Below, piece after piece: positions 9,209 through 20,800 of a stretch of DNA of 64,000 nucleotides. This DNA is from Chitinophagaceae bacterium. Lineage in GTDB: Bacteria > Bacteroidota > Bacteroidia > Chitinophagales > Chitinophagaceae. Every line of letters begins with the position of its first letter. The first letter of the stretch is position 1. A model generated the notes under the pieces. It was not told the DNA's origin and searched no databases. It saw nothing but the letters and a program-made list of their open reading frames with translations. Location: assembly GCA_023957755.1 (NCBI GenBank), contig JAMLGT010000005.1:124001-188000 (forward strand), written 5' to 3'. The position numbers were made by a program, and so were the translations under genes.

Positions 9209-12200
9209 TTAAGAATAAATGTTTAATCTTATCTCCACCTGAGTGCCGCAGGGGTTGCCCCTATCGTCTTCCAGGTCTATAATCTTAAGGCTGTCCTCAT
9301 CAAACTTCTCGTTTTCCGATTGTCCAATATTGTTATACGTAGATATTCGTTGTTTTGAAATGTCTATTCCGTAAGATACGTGCTGTGGGTTATTTATTCT
9401 TTTCAATTCTGCTGCCCGACCCCTTCCTACTCCACTATCTGTTACGGTATAGCAGATACTATCTTTTTGTAGCCGGGCCTCTACGGTGAGCAACTTTCTA
9501 CCTTCCAACTTATTAGCCAAACCATGATGGATTGCATTTTCGATAAACGGCTGCAAGAGCATTGGAGGCACCTTATAATCTCCATTTATCAATTCTGAAT
9601 CTGCATGAAGTTCATAGGCAAACTTATTTCCTTTTCTGAACTGCTCCATTTCCAGGAATAACTTAATCGTTTCAAAATCTTTGTAAAAAGCTATTGTATT
9701 ATTCTTGGAGCTATCCAAAACGTTTCTGATGAGCTTAGCAAATCGGGCAAGATAAGTAGTAGCCTCATCTCTATCTCCGCTCTGTATCAGATTATCAATA
9801 GCGCTGAGACAATTAAATATGAAATGTGGGTTCATCTGTGCACGAAGGGCTGCCGTCTCCGTTTCGACCACTTTCTGTTTAAGTTCACCCTCTCTACGCA
9901 CCATTTTTATCCTGCGGCGAATAAGCAATGTAATAAAAAGTGCAACCGTCATTGAAGAAAGCGTATAGAACCACCAGGTATGGTAAAACGGTGGTTTGAT
10001 GATAATTTCAAAAGAGACAACCTTATCCGCAGCATCTTCACCTTCCGGGCGCAGACTGAACACATACTCTCCGGGTTTCACATTGGTATAGCTCGCACTG
10101 TAACTTTTGTCAGCCGCAACCCAGTCTTGATTGATACCCGATAATTTATAATAATACTTCTGATTGGAAACAGATGAAAACGAAAGAGGGGAAAACTCAA
10201 TAGTGAAGAAGTTCTGATCATGCTTTAATACCAACGGGTCTCCTGCCTTAAGTGCTGAGTCAATCTTTTGATACCGGCCAAACAACCTGAACCCCGTTAC
10301 TACAATGGGATTTTTTACACGCTCTTCAGCACCTTCCGCCAATTGTAGAGGATTAAAAACACATATTTCAGATCCCGTCCAGATTGCCCATCTTCCACTG
10401 CTTAACGGCAGTATCTCATATTGCCGAAAATGGGAACTCACTCTTCCATCGTCGATAATATAATTAATCAAGCGGGTACGAGTACTTGCTATCAACTGAT
10501 ATAATTTCGTCCCCGAAGTAAACCATATACTTCCGGACTTGTCGATCGACAGGCTCGCAATCCGTTCCCTGACTATATCATCAGGAATTAATAACTCTTT
10601 GAATTCTTTCGTGTACACATTCAAGTAACCTGGCTTTCCATTCAGTGAATTTATCAGAAAGATACTATCATTCACAATAAAAAAAGTAGAAAGAAAGTCA
10701 GAATATTCGGGAATAGCATTTTTTGAAACCAACTGAACTGAATCTGTATAATGCATTCTTTTTGTATCTAACTTATACAATTTAGCTCCTGTGGCTACCC
10801 AAATATTTCCGCGGGCATCCTCTCGCATGAACTGAATGCGGCTAACCCTTTTACCCCAGGATGTATTCTGCTTTAGGATAACAAATGTATCCCGTATAGC
10901 ATCCCACTTTGCAATACTGCCGCTGTTATACCCAAAATAGATATTCCCACTCCTATCGGATGTCATACTAATGACAGTAGAGATAAGGTTGTTAATGTGG
11001 AATGGTTTTTCAAAAACCCGGGTAAGCGGATCATATCTTGTTACCCACCCACCCTGGCAGCCAATCCACACTCGCCGATTTTTATCCTCTGCAAAGCACC
11101 AAACCATATTTGCTTCTTCTTTGTCAAATTTGTAATTCCTGCTGTACGAAAGCAAACTGTCATACACTGTAATACCTCCTCCCCAGGTTGCTACCCAAAG
11201 TTCATTTGCAGATGTTTGAAATGCTCTCTCAATTTCATTCACAGGCAATGAGCGGGGATTACCCGGTTCATGACGCAGCATGTCGAAGTAATCATAGTAG
11301 GGATTGAAAATGCTTACACCCTTATCAGACCCTATCCATATATTACCCTGCCTGTCCTGTGTAATTGCCTTTGTTTCGTAATTGTACTGGATACTTTGCG
11401 GATCGGCCCGGTCAATAATTGCATAAGAAAAATTATCTTTCTCTTTGTTATACTTCAGTAATCCCGCACCATAGACTGTTGCCCAAAGCTGATTGTGATC
11501 GTCTATAAAAAAGCCATTAATACCAAGTGGATTTATCCCCAATATCTTTCCATCCTTCTCTAAAATTTTTTTTAAAAAATACTGAGTCACCTGCTTTGTT
11601 TTCAAGTCATACTTCCAAAAACCACCATCCCAGGTCGATACCCATAAATTATTGCTACGGTCAATTATTACATTCGAAACACCCGGATACTCCTTACTCT
11701 TTAGAATAGAAAAAAGAGGGATATGAGCACCATCGGTTTGTGCATACACTTTTTGCGAAGCGACATCCATCACAAATAATTTCCCATCGTCATGAAGCCA
11801 ATACTGGTTTCCTATTGAATCATATAATAAATCCGATCTGACTCCAATCTTTTCATTGAGAAATTCTCTTTTCAGTTTTATTTTTCCACTCCTCTCAGTT
11901 ACCAAAACCGAATTGGCCCCCACGCTCCACCTATCTCCGTTTGGTGCCCTGAAAGTGAGTTTGGGAGACGTATCCTGATAATGAAAAGTATCAAACCTTT
12001 GCCGTATATCATCATAGATGAAAAAAATATTTTTAGCCAGCACAAACAGATTGCCTTTATACGCAAATAATCTCTGTATCTCGCTTGAGTTATTACTCCT
12101 ATTAAAAAACTGATCCCCAAAATCCTGAAAACGTACCCCATCGTATCGCTGTAAACCACGATTTAATGTGTAAATCCAAATATACCCCGCATTGTCCTGC

Positions 12201-12343
12201 ACAATATCCGCTACATGATTCCCGGTAAAACCATCGGCAGAAGTCAGGTGATGAAATTTATAGCTTAGCTTCTCCCCATTCTGCGAAAATGAGCTTACAG
12301 TTAGCAAGCTCCCCAGTATGAAAAACAAAATTTTCATATACAA
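9209..12343 (-). CDS. Propeller-type sensor histidine kinase (paralog 1)
   Basis: Membrane sensor kinase of 1044 residues. A signal peptide (to about 20, ending SFSQ) leads to a long periplasmic region of two-component-regulator propeller repeats (about 25-690, with repeated D..G.IW motifs such as DNAGYIWIYT and DRQGNIWIGS). A Y_Y_Y domain follows (about 700-765, YYYKLSGINQDW), then one membrane helix near 785-808. The transmitter is the LytS/His_kinase type, with the phospho-His at about 840 in QMNPHFIFNCLSAIDNLI and an ATP-binding N-box PFIENAIHHGL near 932-942. It is transcribed with the LytTR gene downstream. The transmitter is almost identical to that at 28081-31218 while the periplasmic part is more diverged, suggesting duplicated signalling with different inputs. 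Confidence 0.95.
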   Translation of the reverse strand: MYMKILFFILGSLLTVSSFSQNGEKLSYKFHHLTSADGFTGNHVADIVQDNAGYIWIYTLNRGLQRYDGVRFQDFGDQFFNRSNNSSEIQRLFAYKGNLFVLAKNIFFIYDDIRQRFDTFHYQDTSPKLTFRAPNGDRWSVGANSVLVTERSGKIKLKREFLNEKIGVRSDLLYDSIGNQYWLHDDGKLFVMDVASQKVYAQTDGAHIPLFSILKSKEYPGVSNVIIDRSNNLWVSTWDGGFWKYDLKTKQVTQYFLKKILEKDGKILGINPLGINGFFIDDHNQLWATVYGAGLLKYNKEKDNFSYAIIDRADPQSIQYNYETKAITQDRQGNIWIGSDKGVSIFNPYYDYFDMLRHEPGNPRSLPVNEIERAFQTSANELWVATWGGGITVYDSLLSYSRNYKFDKEEANMVWCFAEDKNRRVWIGCQGGWVTRYDPLTRVFEKPFHINNLISTVISMTSDRSGNIYFGYNSGSIAKWDAIRDTFVILKQNTSWGKRVSRIQFMREDARGNIWVATGAKLYKLDTKRMHYTDSVQLVSKNAIPEYSDFLSTFFIVNDSIFLINSLNGKPGYLNVYTKEFKELLIPDDIVRERIASLSIDKSGSIWFTSGTKLYQLIASTRTRLINYIIDDGRVSSHFRQYEILPLSSGRWAIWTGSEICVFNPLQLAEGAEERVKNPIVVTGFRLFGRYQKIDSALKAGDPLVLKHDQNFFTIEFSPLSFSSVSNQKYYYKLSGINQDWVAADKSYSASYTNVKPGEYVFSLRPEGEDAADKVVSFEIIIKPPFYHTWWFYTLSSMTVALFITLLIRRRIKMVRREGELKQKVVETETAALRAQMNPHFIFNCLSAIDNLIQSGDRDEATTYLARFAKLIRNVLDSSKNNTIAFYKDFETIKLFLEMEQFRKGNKFAYELHADSELINGDYKVPPMLLQPFIENAIHHGLANKLEGRKLLTVEARLQKDSICYTVTDSGVGRGRAAELKRINNPQHVSYGIDISKQRISTYNNIGQSENEKFDEDSLKIIDLEDDRGNPCGTQVEIRLNIYS

Positions 12344-12870
12344 TTTCTCTATATACTAATTTACGATAAAAGTGATCATCTTTCATAATAATTAATATTG
12401 ATACCCTTCCCTGTTTTGATTAATTTTCGTCTTTTGATTTCATGTCATATTAATTTTTCCAGATTAGTTGCAGTAATTTATGTGATATGTGCAGACTCTC
12501 CATTAAAAAAACCAGAAGGTCTTGACATCCGTATCTAACACCTTTAGCCCCATGGCAGAATTAGCGATTGCACTCCGAAATACTACGGCATTACAGATTT
12601 GCGAAATCATTTTTTATTATTGTTGTCCGATGAAATTGGGCTTTAGCCCACCAGGCTAAGGTTTTATATTTATAATCCTATCCTTTAGGGTAGGGCTATG
12701 AAAGTCTTACTCAACAAGGGCTTTAGCCACATTTTGAATAATTTGACCGGACAGTGATGATATCTTACAAAAAATCTCAGACCCTTAAAAATATCAGATG
12801 GCAATTCATTTCAAGCTAACTGTCATTCACCGACAAACTCTCTCCTTTAGCAAGGCCCAGATATTTGCCC
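12344..12870. other. Intergenic region upstream of kinase 1
   Basis: No gene is seen. The kinase promoter should lie in the AT-rich part near 12350-12480, but no clear consensus was found. At about 12545-12605 a GATTGCACTCCG...GCATTACAGATTTGCGAAAT stretch resembles a worn palindromic intergenic repeat. The inverted copy of the ~133-bp dispersed element occupies 12623-12754. Confidence 0.5.
12623..12754 (-). repeat. Dispersed ~133-bp repeat, copy 2 (inverted)
   Basis: Reverse complement of the element at 5732-5864. On the minus strand it reads TGTCCGGTCAAATTATTCAA and later GGCTAAAGCCC, CTTGTTGAGTAAGACTTTCA and CATCGGACAACAAT. Similarity continues a few bases past the ends (ATCA before, CAATA after). 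It lies between the stop of the Fn3 protein gene and the start of kinase 1. Confidence 0.85.
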
Positions 12871-14844
12871 TTATTTTTTCACAAATAAGGTCTTCTCGAT
12901 ACTTTTATCGCTTTCCCCTCCGGCAGTTGTTATGGTAACCGAATACACATTTACTTTACCTGCGGCAAACCTCTTATCTATAAACATTACCTGATTGGGC
13001 TTTACACTACCGAGCTTGACATGGTTTTTCTCTTCGGGCAGCCTTCGGTAAATATTGTAGGAGACAATGTCTGTCCGATCTGTCATTGGCCAGGATACTT
13101 CCACACCGTCAGGAGTTTTTCTTACATAAACTGACGGGGGAGGCTTGGGCATATCCTTCAGAAGAAAAGTAACTTCAGGTGAAGGGCTGCTTTCGTAACC
13201 TGAGTAATCAACTGATGTGACCACGTATATATAATTTGTATTTGGCGAAATGGAGGTATCTACAAACCGTGGTGAGGTAATTAATTCGTTTGTCAAGGCA
13301 ACAAAAGCTTTATCAGCGACCTTCTTGCGATAAAGGATATAACCGGCTATTGATACCTCTTTCTTTTTCATGTCAGGCCATTGAAGGATGACTTTTGTCC
13401 CCGTCGCATTCGCGGAAATACCCGACGGGGGCTCGATGAAATATCCTCGTTCAGGACGAATGCCCACAGGGGCCGAAGGATCACTCTTCAGTTGGTTATT
13501 ATTAACAGCAATGACACTATATACATAATTTATTTTGCCACTCAAATGCCGCGAAGTATCGGTCCATTCATTCTTTTTGACAGCAGGTGAAATTATTTCC
13601 ATGTTTTTTTCAGTGGTTCCCCTGAGGACATAATATGCAAAAATGTCTATTTCAGCATTCGCGCTCCACCTCAATTCCACATTATCTCCCGCAACAGAAG
13701 CAAGTAAATTTTTTGGTGGCAGGGGTTTATTTTTAGAAGCGGTTTTCGTGCCACTGGCTGTTGTGGCAATGACCTCACCCCAACCGGAAATCTTGTAAAC
13801 CAAAGGCCGAAACTTATAATAGTAGGTGACATTGGGTAAAACCTGTTTATCCAGATAAGAGTTGGCAGAAACAGGTACCGAATCCAGCACAATAAAGTCT
13901 TTCATAGGATCTCTGGATCGAAGAATCTGAATACCTGAGTAATAGGGCTTTTGTGCCAGGGGCTTCCAATGACAATAAAGCCCGAGTGCTGTGTCTGTGA
14001 TTCCAAGGCCTTCGATACCCGCAATTTTTTTGAAGTCCACTGAGATAGCAGAAATAGTATCCGACGGCATTCCCTCATTACCAAATATATCAACAGGCAC
14101 AATAAAATAACGCCTCATAATTTCCGGACGTACCCTTTCCTCAAATATGGCAGTCAAAACTCCATCATCAGTATTGACAACCGTAAGGCCCGGATAAGGA
14201 CTAAACCTGCCTTGTGCACCTTCCTGATAAAACACCCTGGCCAATAATGGAAGTTTTAACCCGGAACGACCAAACTCCCACCCTACCCTGATGAGTGAAT
14301 CCGTGGTTAAAATCTTGCTCGTTTTACCTTTTGGCAGATCACTTTTCTGAAAAGCTCTTGCCGTCTGTTGCCTGATCACCCTGCCATCGCTAACAATTCG
14401 GTAATCAAACTGATTAACATTTTGGGAAGGCAGCACATCCAGAAAAATCAAACCTGCAGCACGCAATAAGTCAACATTCAATATGTAAAATCCAAACTTT
14501 GCAAGAGCATCTTTCTGATTTAGCTGTGTGATCACTTCCTGGTCGGATTTAACCTGAAGAAAATTCCTTATTTCTAATGCGAGGCTCTTGCCCAATATCT
14601 TTTCAAAATCCGCATAAGTTTTTGCCGGGGAAAAATCCCCCACTTTAGAGAAATTGTTTTGTCCGGTACGACTCCTCTCAATTACAAGGCGCGCTTTATC
14701 TGAGCCCGGCAATTGTTTATCATCCAGATCAAGCAGGATATAGTTGCCTGCACTTCCTGAATACACAAACTTTTCTGACACGCCTTGTGCGTCTGCCATC
14801 AAGACAATAAAAGTAAAAACCGAAATAAAAATATATTTAAGCAT
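12871..14844 (-). CDS. Secreted multi-domain fibronectin type III protein
   Basis: A 657-residue exported protein (signal peptide to about 20, ending MADAQ). The first 270 residues are not recognised. The remainder is a chain of fibronectin type III-like domains, recognisable near 280 (LYCHWKPLAQKPYYSGIQIL), 375 (PPKNLLASVAGDNVELRWSA), 475 (ATGTKVILQWPDMKKKEV) and 570 (VYVRKTPDGVEVSWPMTDRT). No catalytic motif or sorting domain is obvious. It is the last gene of the five-gene unit, starting 16 nt after the stop of the giant protein, so a structural or binding role at the same surface complex is likely. That role is inferred from context only. Confidence 0.8.
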   Translation of the reverse strand: MLKYIFISVFTFIVLMADAQGVSEKFVYSGSAGNYILLDLDDKQLPGSDKARLVIERSRTGQNNFSKVGDFSPAKTYADFEKILGKSLALEIRNFLQVKSDQEVITQLNQKDALAKFGFYILNVDLLRAAGLIFLDVLPSQNVNQFDYRIVSDGRVIRQQTARAFQKSDLPKGKTSKILTTDSLIRVGWEFGRSGLKLPLLARVFYQEGAQGRFSPYPGLTVVNTDDGVLTAIFEERVRPEIMRRYFIVPVDIFGNEGMPSDTISAISVDFKKIAGIEGLGITDTALGLYCHWKPLAQKPYYSGIQILRSRDPMKDFIVLDSVPVSANSYLDKQVLPNVTYYYKFRPLVYKISGWGEVIATTASGTKTASKNKPLPPKNLLASVAGDNVELRWSANAEIDIFAYYVLRGTTEKNMEIISPAVKKNEWTDTSRHLSGKINYVYSVIAVNNNQLKSDPSAPVGIRPERGYFIEPPSGISANATGTKVILQWPDMKKKEVSIAGYILYRKKVADKAFVALTNELITSPRFVDTSISPNTNYIYVVTSVDYSGYESSPSPEVTFLLKDMPKPPPSVYVRKTPDGVEVSWPMTDRTDIVSYNIYRRLPEEKNHVKLGSVKPNQVMFIDKRFAAGKVNVYSVTITTAGGESDKSIEKTLFVKK

Positions 14845-14860
14845 ACCTGTTTTTTAGTAG

Positions 14861-17800
14861 TTATTGACACTTTACTCTGTTTGCACGTACAATTGAAAAG
14901 TCCCTTAATCCACCCTGACGGGATGCATAACTTATTCTGGCTCCCAATCCTACACATACCTTACCCCCAACATAGAATGCTCCTCCACAGATTGAATTAC
15001 AATCGCAATTATCGCCAATGGACAATACTCCTTCACCACTCGCAACCGCGTTAAAATTCCAACCGAGATTTGAACTAAACCCGCCCTCAATCAATACACA
15101 GGCTCTGGCTTCAGCAGACGCACAGGCTGATATCTCCTCACCAAAAACTCTGACTCCTACACACCCTTTCACTCCACCACCAAAAAACATCGAACTGCTG
15201 ACTTTAAAATTGAGGTTATTGAAGTTTGCTATGAAATAGAAATCGCTTCCGGACTCAAACCAGGCTTCCCCCCAGGCAATCCCCAGGTCGAGCCGCATGG
15301 CCCTTTCTCTGGGGATACCCATATAAGAACTCCCCTTTACATAAATCCCCGTAAAACTTCCACTACTAAGATAGTCGGCAGGTGCATCAGACAAATAATA
15401 ACTGATAGTTTCTCTGTCTTGCGCATTTTTCACACCAAACCCTAATGCATACACTCCACGCGATTGAATGATCCCAAGCAAATTGACATCCATTCCGGCT
15501 CCTAAAAAGAAATAGGTATCTCCGGGCTTTGTACTTACAACAAGGTCTCCCTGAATATTCGTGTTCATAATATCAGGTAGCGGAGAGTAGTTTGATCTGA
15601 TGCCTACCGTAAAGTATGAGTTAGGAATATCGAGTACAATAAATGCATTAGCCATTTCAAAGGCAGAAGCTACTTTAATCCCCGCTTTGCCTGTTATCTT
15701 AGGACCGCTCTCCACCGTCAATTCAATGGGATCCAAAGCAACCAGCGTTTCCAGGCCTGTCACACTTGCACCACCGGAAATGGTCACCCTGAAATAATCC
15801 GAATTAGGGCTATATGTAAACCCACCACCTACACGTGAAATGATTACAGGGCCAAGCGGGATTTTTACATTCGCAGAAAAGTCGGCTCCCAGCCTTATTC
15901 CAGAAGGTTCTTTAAAATAGAAAAAGCTTACTCCTGCCTTTACAGGTGTACTTAATATGGACAAAGAGCCACCACCAGAGAATCCGTTATCTTTTAAATC
16001 CACAAACGCCTCCACATTTACCGCAGGAATATCAACTGCCAGACTAATCCTCTCTGCCCTGACCCCGTCTTTAGTAAAGTGAATTCCGGCTGTTTTGAAG
16101 GAAACCATTTTTACGTCAATAGAGAACTGGCCTGTAATATCAATTTGAGGAACTGCTTTGGTTGCATCAAATCCTATGGCATCCAATGCAAACTTAGCAA
16201 ACCCGGCATTGAGCGATTTATTCACCGGAACAGTAGCGGCAAATTTCCCATCAGTTTGGATTTGAAAATAGGGTAACTGTATTTGGTCTTTAAATAACTT
16301 TCCAAAAGAGAATGAAGCCGAACCGCCTAATTTGTAAACGGAAGTGTTTCCCACCCGTCCAAACGATAATGGCGTGCTCCCTGTCTTCAGGTTGACAACC
16401 CCAAAAATATCCAGCCCGCCTGAAGGTAAAGAGAATGAGCCTCCATAAATTCCACCGGTGCCTATTGCAAGGTTAGAAAATTCCAGATCAGCTTCTTTAG
16501 ACTTTGGAGCCTTCACCTTTATCTTACCTCCCACTTTAAACCCACTCCTGCTAAGATTCGCCGAATTTAACTCTCCGCCCCATCCACCAATATCAAAGCG
16601 GAAACCTTTACTTATTGAAAGTGAAACATTCCTTACAGTAAAATCATTTGATACAGCCAATTGGTCTATATCAAATAAAAGAGAACTAATGACGGGCATC
16701 TCAGGCGTAAGGATAAGGCCTGAAAAATTAATACCCTCACCTGAAATTTTGCTTTTAGAGAGATCCACCATCCCTTCAAATCCTAAAACGCTCACAGAAA
16801 GGTATTGTGGCAAAGATTGGGGAATGTTACCGGAAGTGACATACCCTGCTGCGCTTGCAGCCGCACTCTTCAATTCATTCAATTTGGTGTCCAGCATTTT
16901 CTTTGCTTCACCGGTCGCCTTATCTGCTTTCTTTTTCAACTCAGCAACTGCCTTATCTGCTGCGCTTTTTAGTTCGGACCTGGCAAAAGAAAACACAAAG
17001 TCAGCCAGCCCCACACTTCCATCACTTACAAAAACAGGCACCTCCTGATCCACAGACTGGTTAGCCGGAGCCAGCAGGGGTAAAAAATCTGTCCCGATGT
17101 TCAATCCTCCCACACTACTTATCTGACCCGGATCAAGCTGTAATTTTCCATTTATTGTTCCCTTGCCCTCAGCATTCTTCTTTACAGTTAAGACAGGTGC
17201 ACCCTTCATTCTTACAGGCAGGTAACCCAATAATTTTATTGGTAGTTCGGTGACATCTGTTTTGACCTCATTGTTAAGAACCTGAGCATTTCCATCAGGA
17301 TCAAATGTCACCTTTATGTTTGAAAAGTTTAATCTGGCAGAACCGGTAGCGGAAAAGATGGAGTTGGCATTCAGGTTTACAAATGCTCCCGACCAGACTT
17401 CCGCAGAAGCACCATCTTTCTGGTAGCTCTCCAAAACGATATCAAAGCCAAGCAACTTCGAAATGTTTCTTCCACCGCCATCCTCCAGGACGAAGTCATG
17501 GGTAGTACTGCCGGTAAAATTCTTCTCATAAACCGAACCCCTGTAATTGGATTTTGTAGCAAAAACCTTACTATACCCTTTGGGGATTATCAACAAATAG
17601 CTTCCATCAGGTTTTGACTGTGCTTTTATAAAATCGCTGCCTTCTACATATATTTCAGCGCCATCTATGGCACGCTGACCTGACAAAACTTTACCTGACA
17701 GCATCACACCTTTTTTCAACACTACATTTACCAAAGTAGTACTACCGTCGGGCACCTTTTGAGATACAGCACCACTTTGCGAAACGAAAGTTTCAGATTC

Positions 17801-20800
17801 AGGGCCGGACACTACATAGGTAAATTGGTTTCCATTGCCTTTAATTATCACCTCTCCTGATTTATCAGTAACAGTATCCCTCATACTTTCAATATGAACA
17901 GTTGCGTCGGGAACGGGTTTTCCGTCCTCATCTTTCACTACAAATTTTACTTTGGCAGTACCTTTTTCCAACTTAATATCTCCTATATCCTGAATGCCAC
18001 TCATTCTTTCAATTGCACTAAACAATTCTTTATACATTGATGAAAGAGAGGAAATAAACAGAATTTCGTTTTCGGCTATACTCACAGGATTAGACGAGGA
18101 CTTTTGAAACGCAGCTTTGACAGAGGGTTGCGTAGCCATCGTTGCAGCCCATTTTTTCATTTGTGGCTCACTATATGCTACCGAAGAAATATCAATCAGC
18201 GTCGGTTCAGTAATGACGGTGTTTTTTGTTTTATTATTCTTCTTAGTATCCTTCTTTGGTTCCTCTTTTGAGCCGGTTTGTTTATTTAGTTTTACAAACA
18301 CCGATTTCTGCACATATCCCATTGCCGTGATATTCAGATAATCATCCTTATAATTCTTTACTGTAAACAAGCCTCCTATTCCTGACTCCACAATATCGCC
18401 ACCTGATTTCCAACTGAGACTGGCACCTTCTATTGGCTTATTGTTTTCATCCAAAACCCTTCCGGTAACAGTGAAGATTTCAGGATTAAACTGGAATGGT
18501 AAATCTTCAGATTCTCCACGTTTTAATGTCTTTGTTGTGACTTTCTTTTCTACTAATCCATCCTCTGTCTCCACTGTGACTGTAAAAAAGCTGCCCTCCG
18601 CAAGAACCGGTAAATTATCAATTCTGAAATTACCATCCTCATCGACGCGTGTTTGATACGGAGTGAGCAGGTAGCTACTCAGAAAAAACGCATCTGCTTT
18701 TTTCGCAACAGGCAATACCGAATTTTCAGCCAATTGAACAATTGTCCCCTGAGTGGTTTCGGTATTTTTCACCTCGGTTTTGATTGCACGGGTAACTTCA
18801 TTCGATCTTTTTACTACCTGACTTTGTACGCTGGCTTCCCTGGTAACACTATTTTTTATCTTAGCATTTGAGTTCCCGGATTCCTGCATCTCATTACTCT
18901 GAGGCTTCAGTTGGGCAGGCGAATATTTTTCAACAACTTTATTCTTATCAAAAGATACAGTTACCAGCGCCCCTACGCCATACCCTATGCCTGCGTCGCC
19001 TAGAGATATCTTTGCATTCCCTGTTATGAATGGAAGGATTTTCGTTAAGGTGTACTGTTTTTTTACAGAGATAATCATATCTGATTCATCCACAGTTAAT
19101 GGTCGGAATGTGCCTCCCGGAGATGGTGACGCAGGAAAACTATACATCTTGGGGATGACGCCAATGTAATCCAGATAATCCTCACGGTCTTTTTGTGAAA
19201 TCCTGATGACAAGACCTCCGGAGCCCGATAAATAAAACAACCGATAGGCAGTTTCTCCCCCATTGAGGTCTGCAATTTTTACATATTCTCTGCCTGCAAT
19301 TGTGCTGACAGACCTTGTAGCATCCTGCTTTCCCATAAAAGCGTAATGGGGATTTTGTTTGATGGCATCAGCAGGACAATACAATTCTATATTAGCTGAA
19401 TATAATCTTTCCTGCATATAAGGTGTAAAGCGCCATGATTTTGCAAGCAGATGTAGGGTACCCAAATCCACATCACCATTTTCATCAGGTGCCACGATAT
19501 CTATATACTGACTATAACTTTCGAAATCGTGATGTTTCACTTCTACCCGCATTTTGCTATACGCCCTGCTATTCTTAAACTTTGGGTCAATAAACTGGAA
19601 AATAAAATTGCCATTTTCATCTGAGTACCCTGAAGCTAACATATCCTCTTCCTGGCTTTGATCTTCAGCAAAAAGGAACTTTTCAGGAACAATCGTTTCA
19701 ATTATGCTATTGGCAAATTGAAATTTATCAGTACGCTGTGCCACAATCCCCAACTGCTTTGACAGGTTCCCTGACTGTATAGCACTTAGGCTGCCAGTAC
19801 TTATATCTTGTTGATTTTTTGCCTTCACACCCATCAAAAACACTGTGGCTCCTTTGAGTGGGTGCACAACTTTTCCCTTCTCGTTTCCTGACGTAAAACC
19901 TACTGCCTCAAACAAATCACCTGCTCCGGTTACTGTTGCAAAAACAGGTGTCCCTGTATTGCTTTTCTTAGGTTGAGGCTGCATCAGGATTGAGGCTGCT
20001 ACTGTTTTCGCGATTGCGCTTTGCAAATTCGGATCGATCGATATCATCTCGGCTTCCTTTTTTTCAGAGGGAGATGCGCTTTTCTGAGACTCTCTTGTTG
20101 CGATTGTAAGGACTTGGCTAATGATGGGATTATCAGAAACTTTTATAAAAGATTTTTCCAAATCTTGTTGGTCCTCCTCTGATTTTTTAAAAGACCAGAC
20201 TACTTTCCCTTTTAGTTTTGATGTAGGTATTGAAGAAGCAGATGATTTGGAAGACTCAGAGGGACTACGTGTATCTTCTTTAGTACTTTCATTCTCTTCA
20301 TATACAAATGCCTCCACCCGGCTATATCCGTTGTTGTCAATTTCAATTTCAGTCTTTGCAGCCACATTGGCCTTTACTCTGATGACATACGATTTGCCCC
20401 GTTGGAGCACCTGTTTGTTCAGCGTTGTATCAAAAACAAAACTGGGTGTTCGTAATCCTGACTTGTGGTAAACAGGTGGATTATTAATGGCATCATTTGG
20501 CACCTGACCTTCAAACATCTCTCTGATTTCAAAGTCATAAGTGACCCTGGAGAGATTGACACCACAGGTAGCATTGACAGGTGTCCAGGAAAAAATCACC
20601 GGAGACTTAGGGGTGAGTTTAGGTATATGGTCTCTGATATCAAATCCCGTTACCGGTTGCGTAAATTGGGGTGCAGCAGCTTTGTAACAGATGTTGAATG
20701 TGGCACATCCTAAATTTACATTTGACGCATACCCTCCCCGTAAGCCAAATGAATCGTAACGCGCATAGAAGCAAATTTTGTAAACACCCTCAGGCAATTT

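Noticed and set aside
16458-17048. 196-codon plus-strand open frame inside the giant-protein gene
   Set aside because: It is antisense to a strongly supported coding frame, has no start signal or family, and its Ser/Pro/Leu-rich composition is that of a shadow frame.
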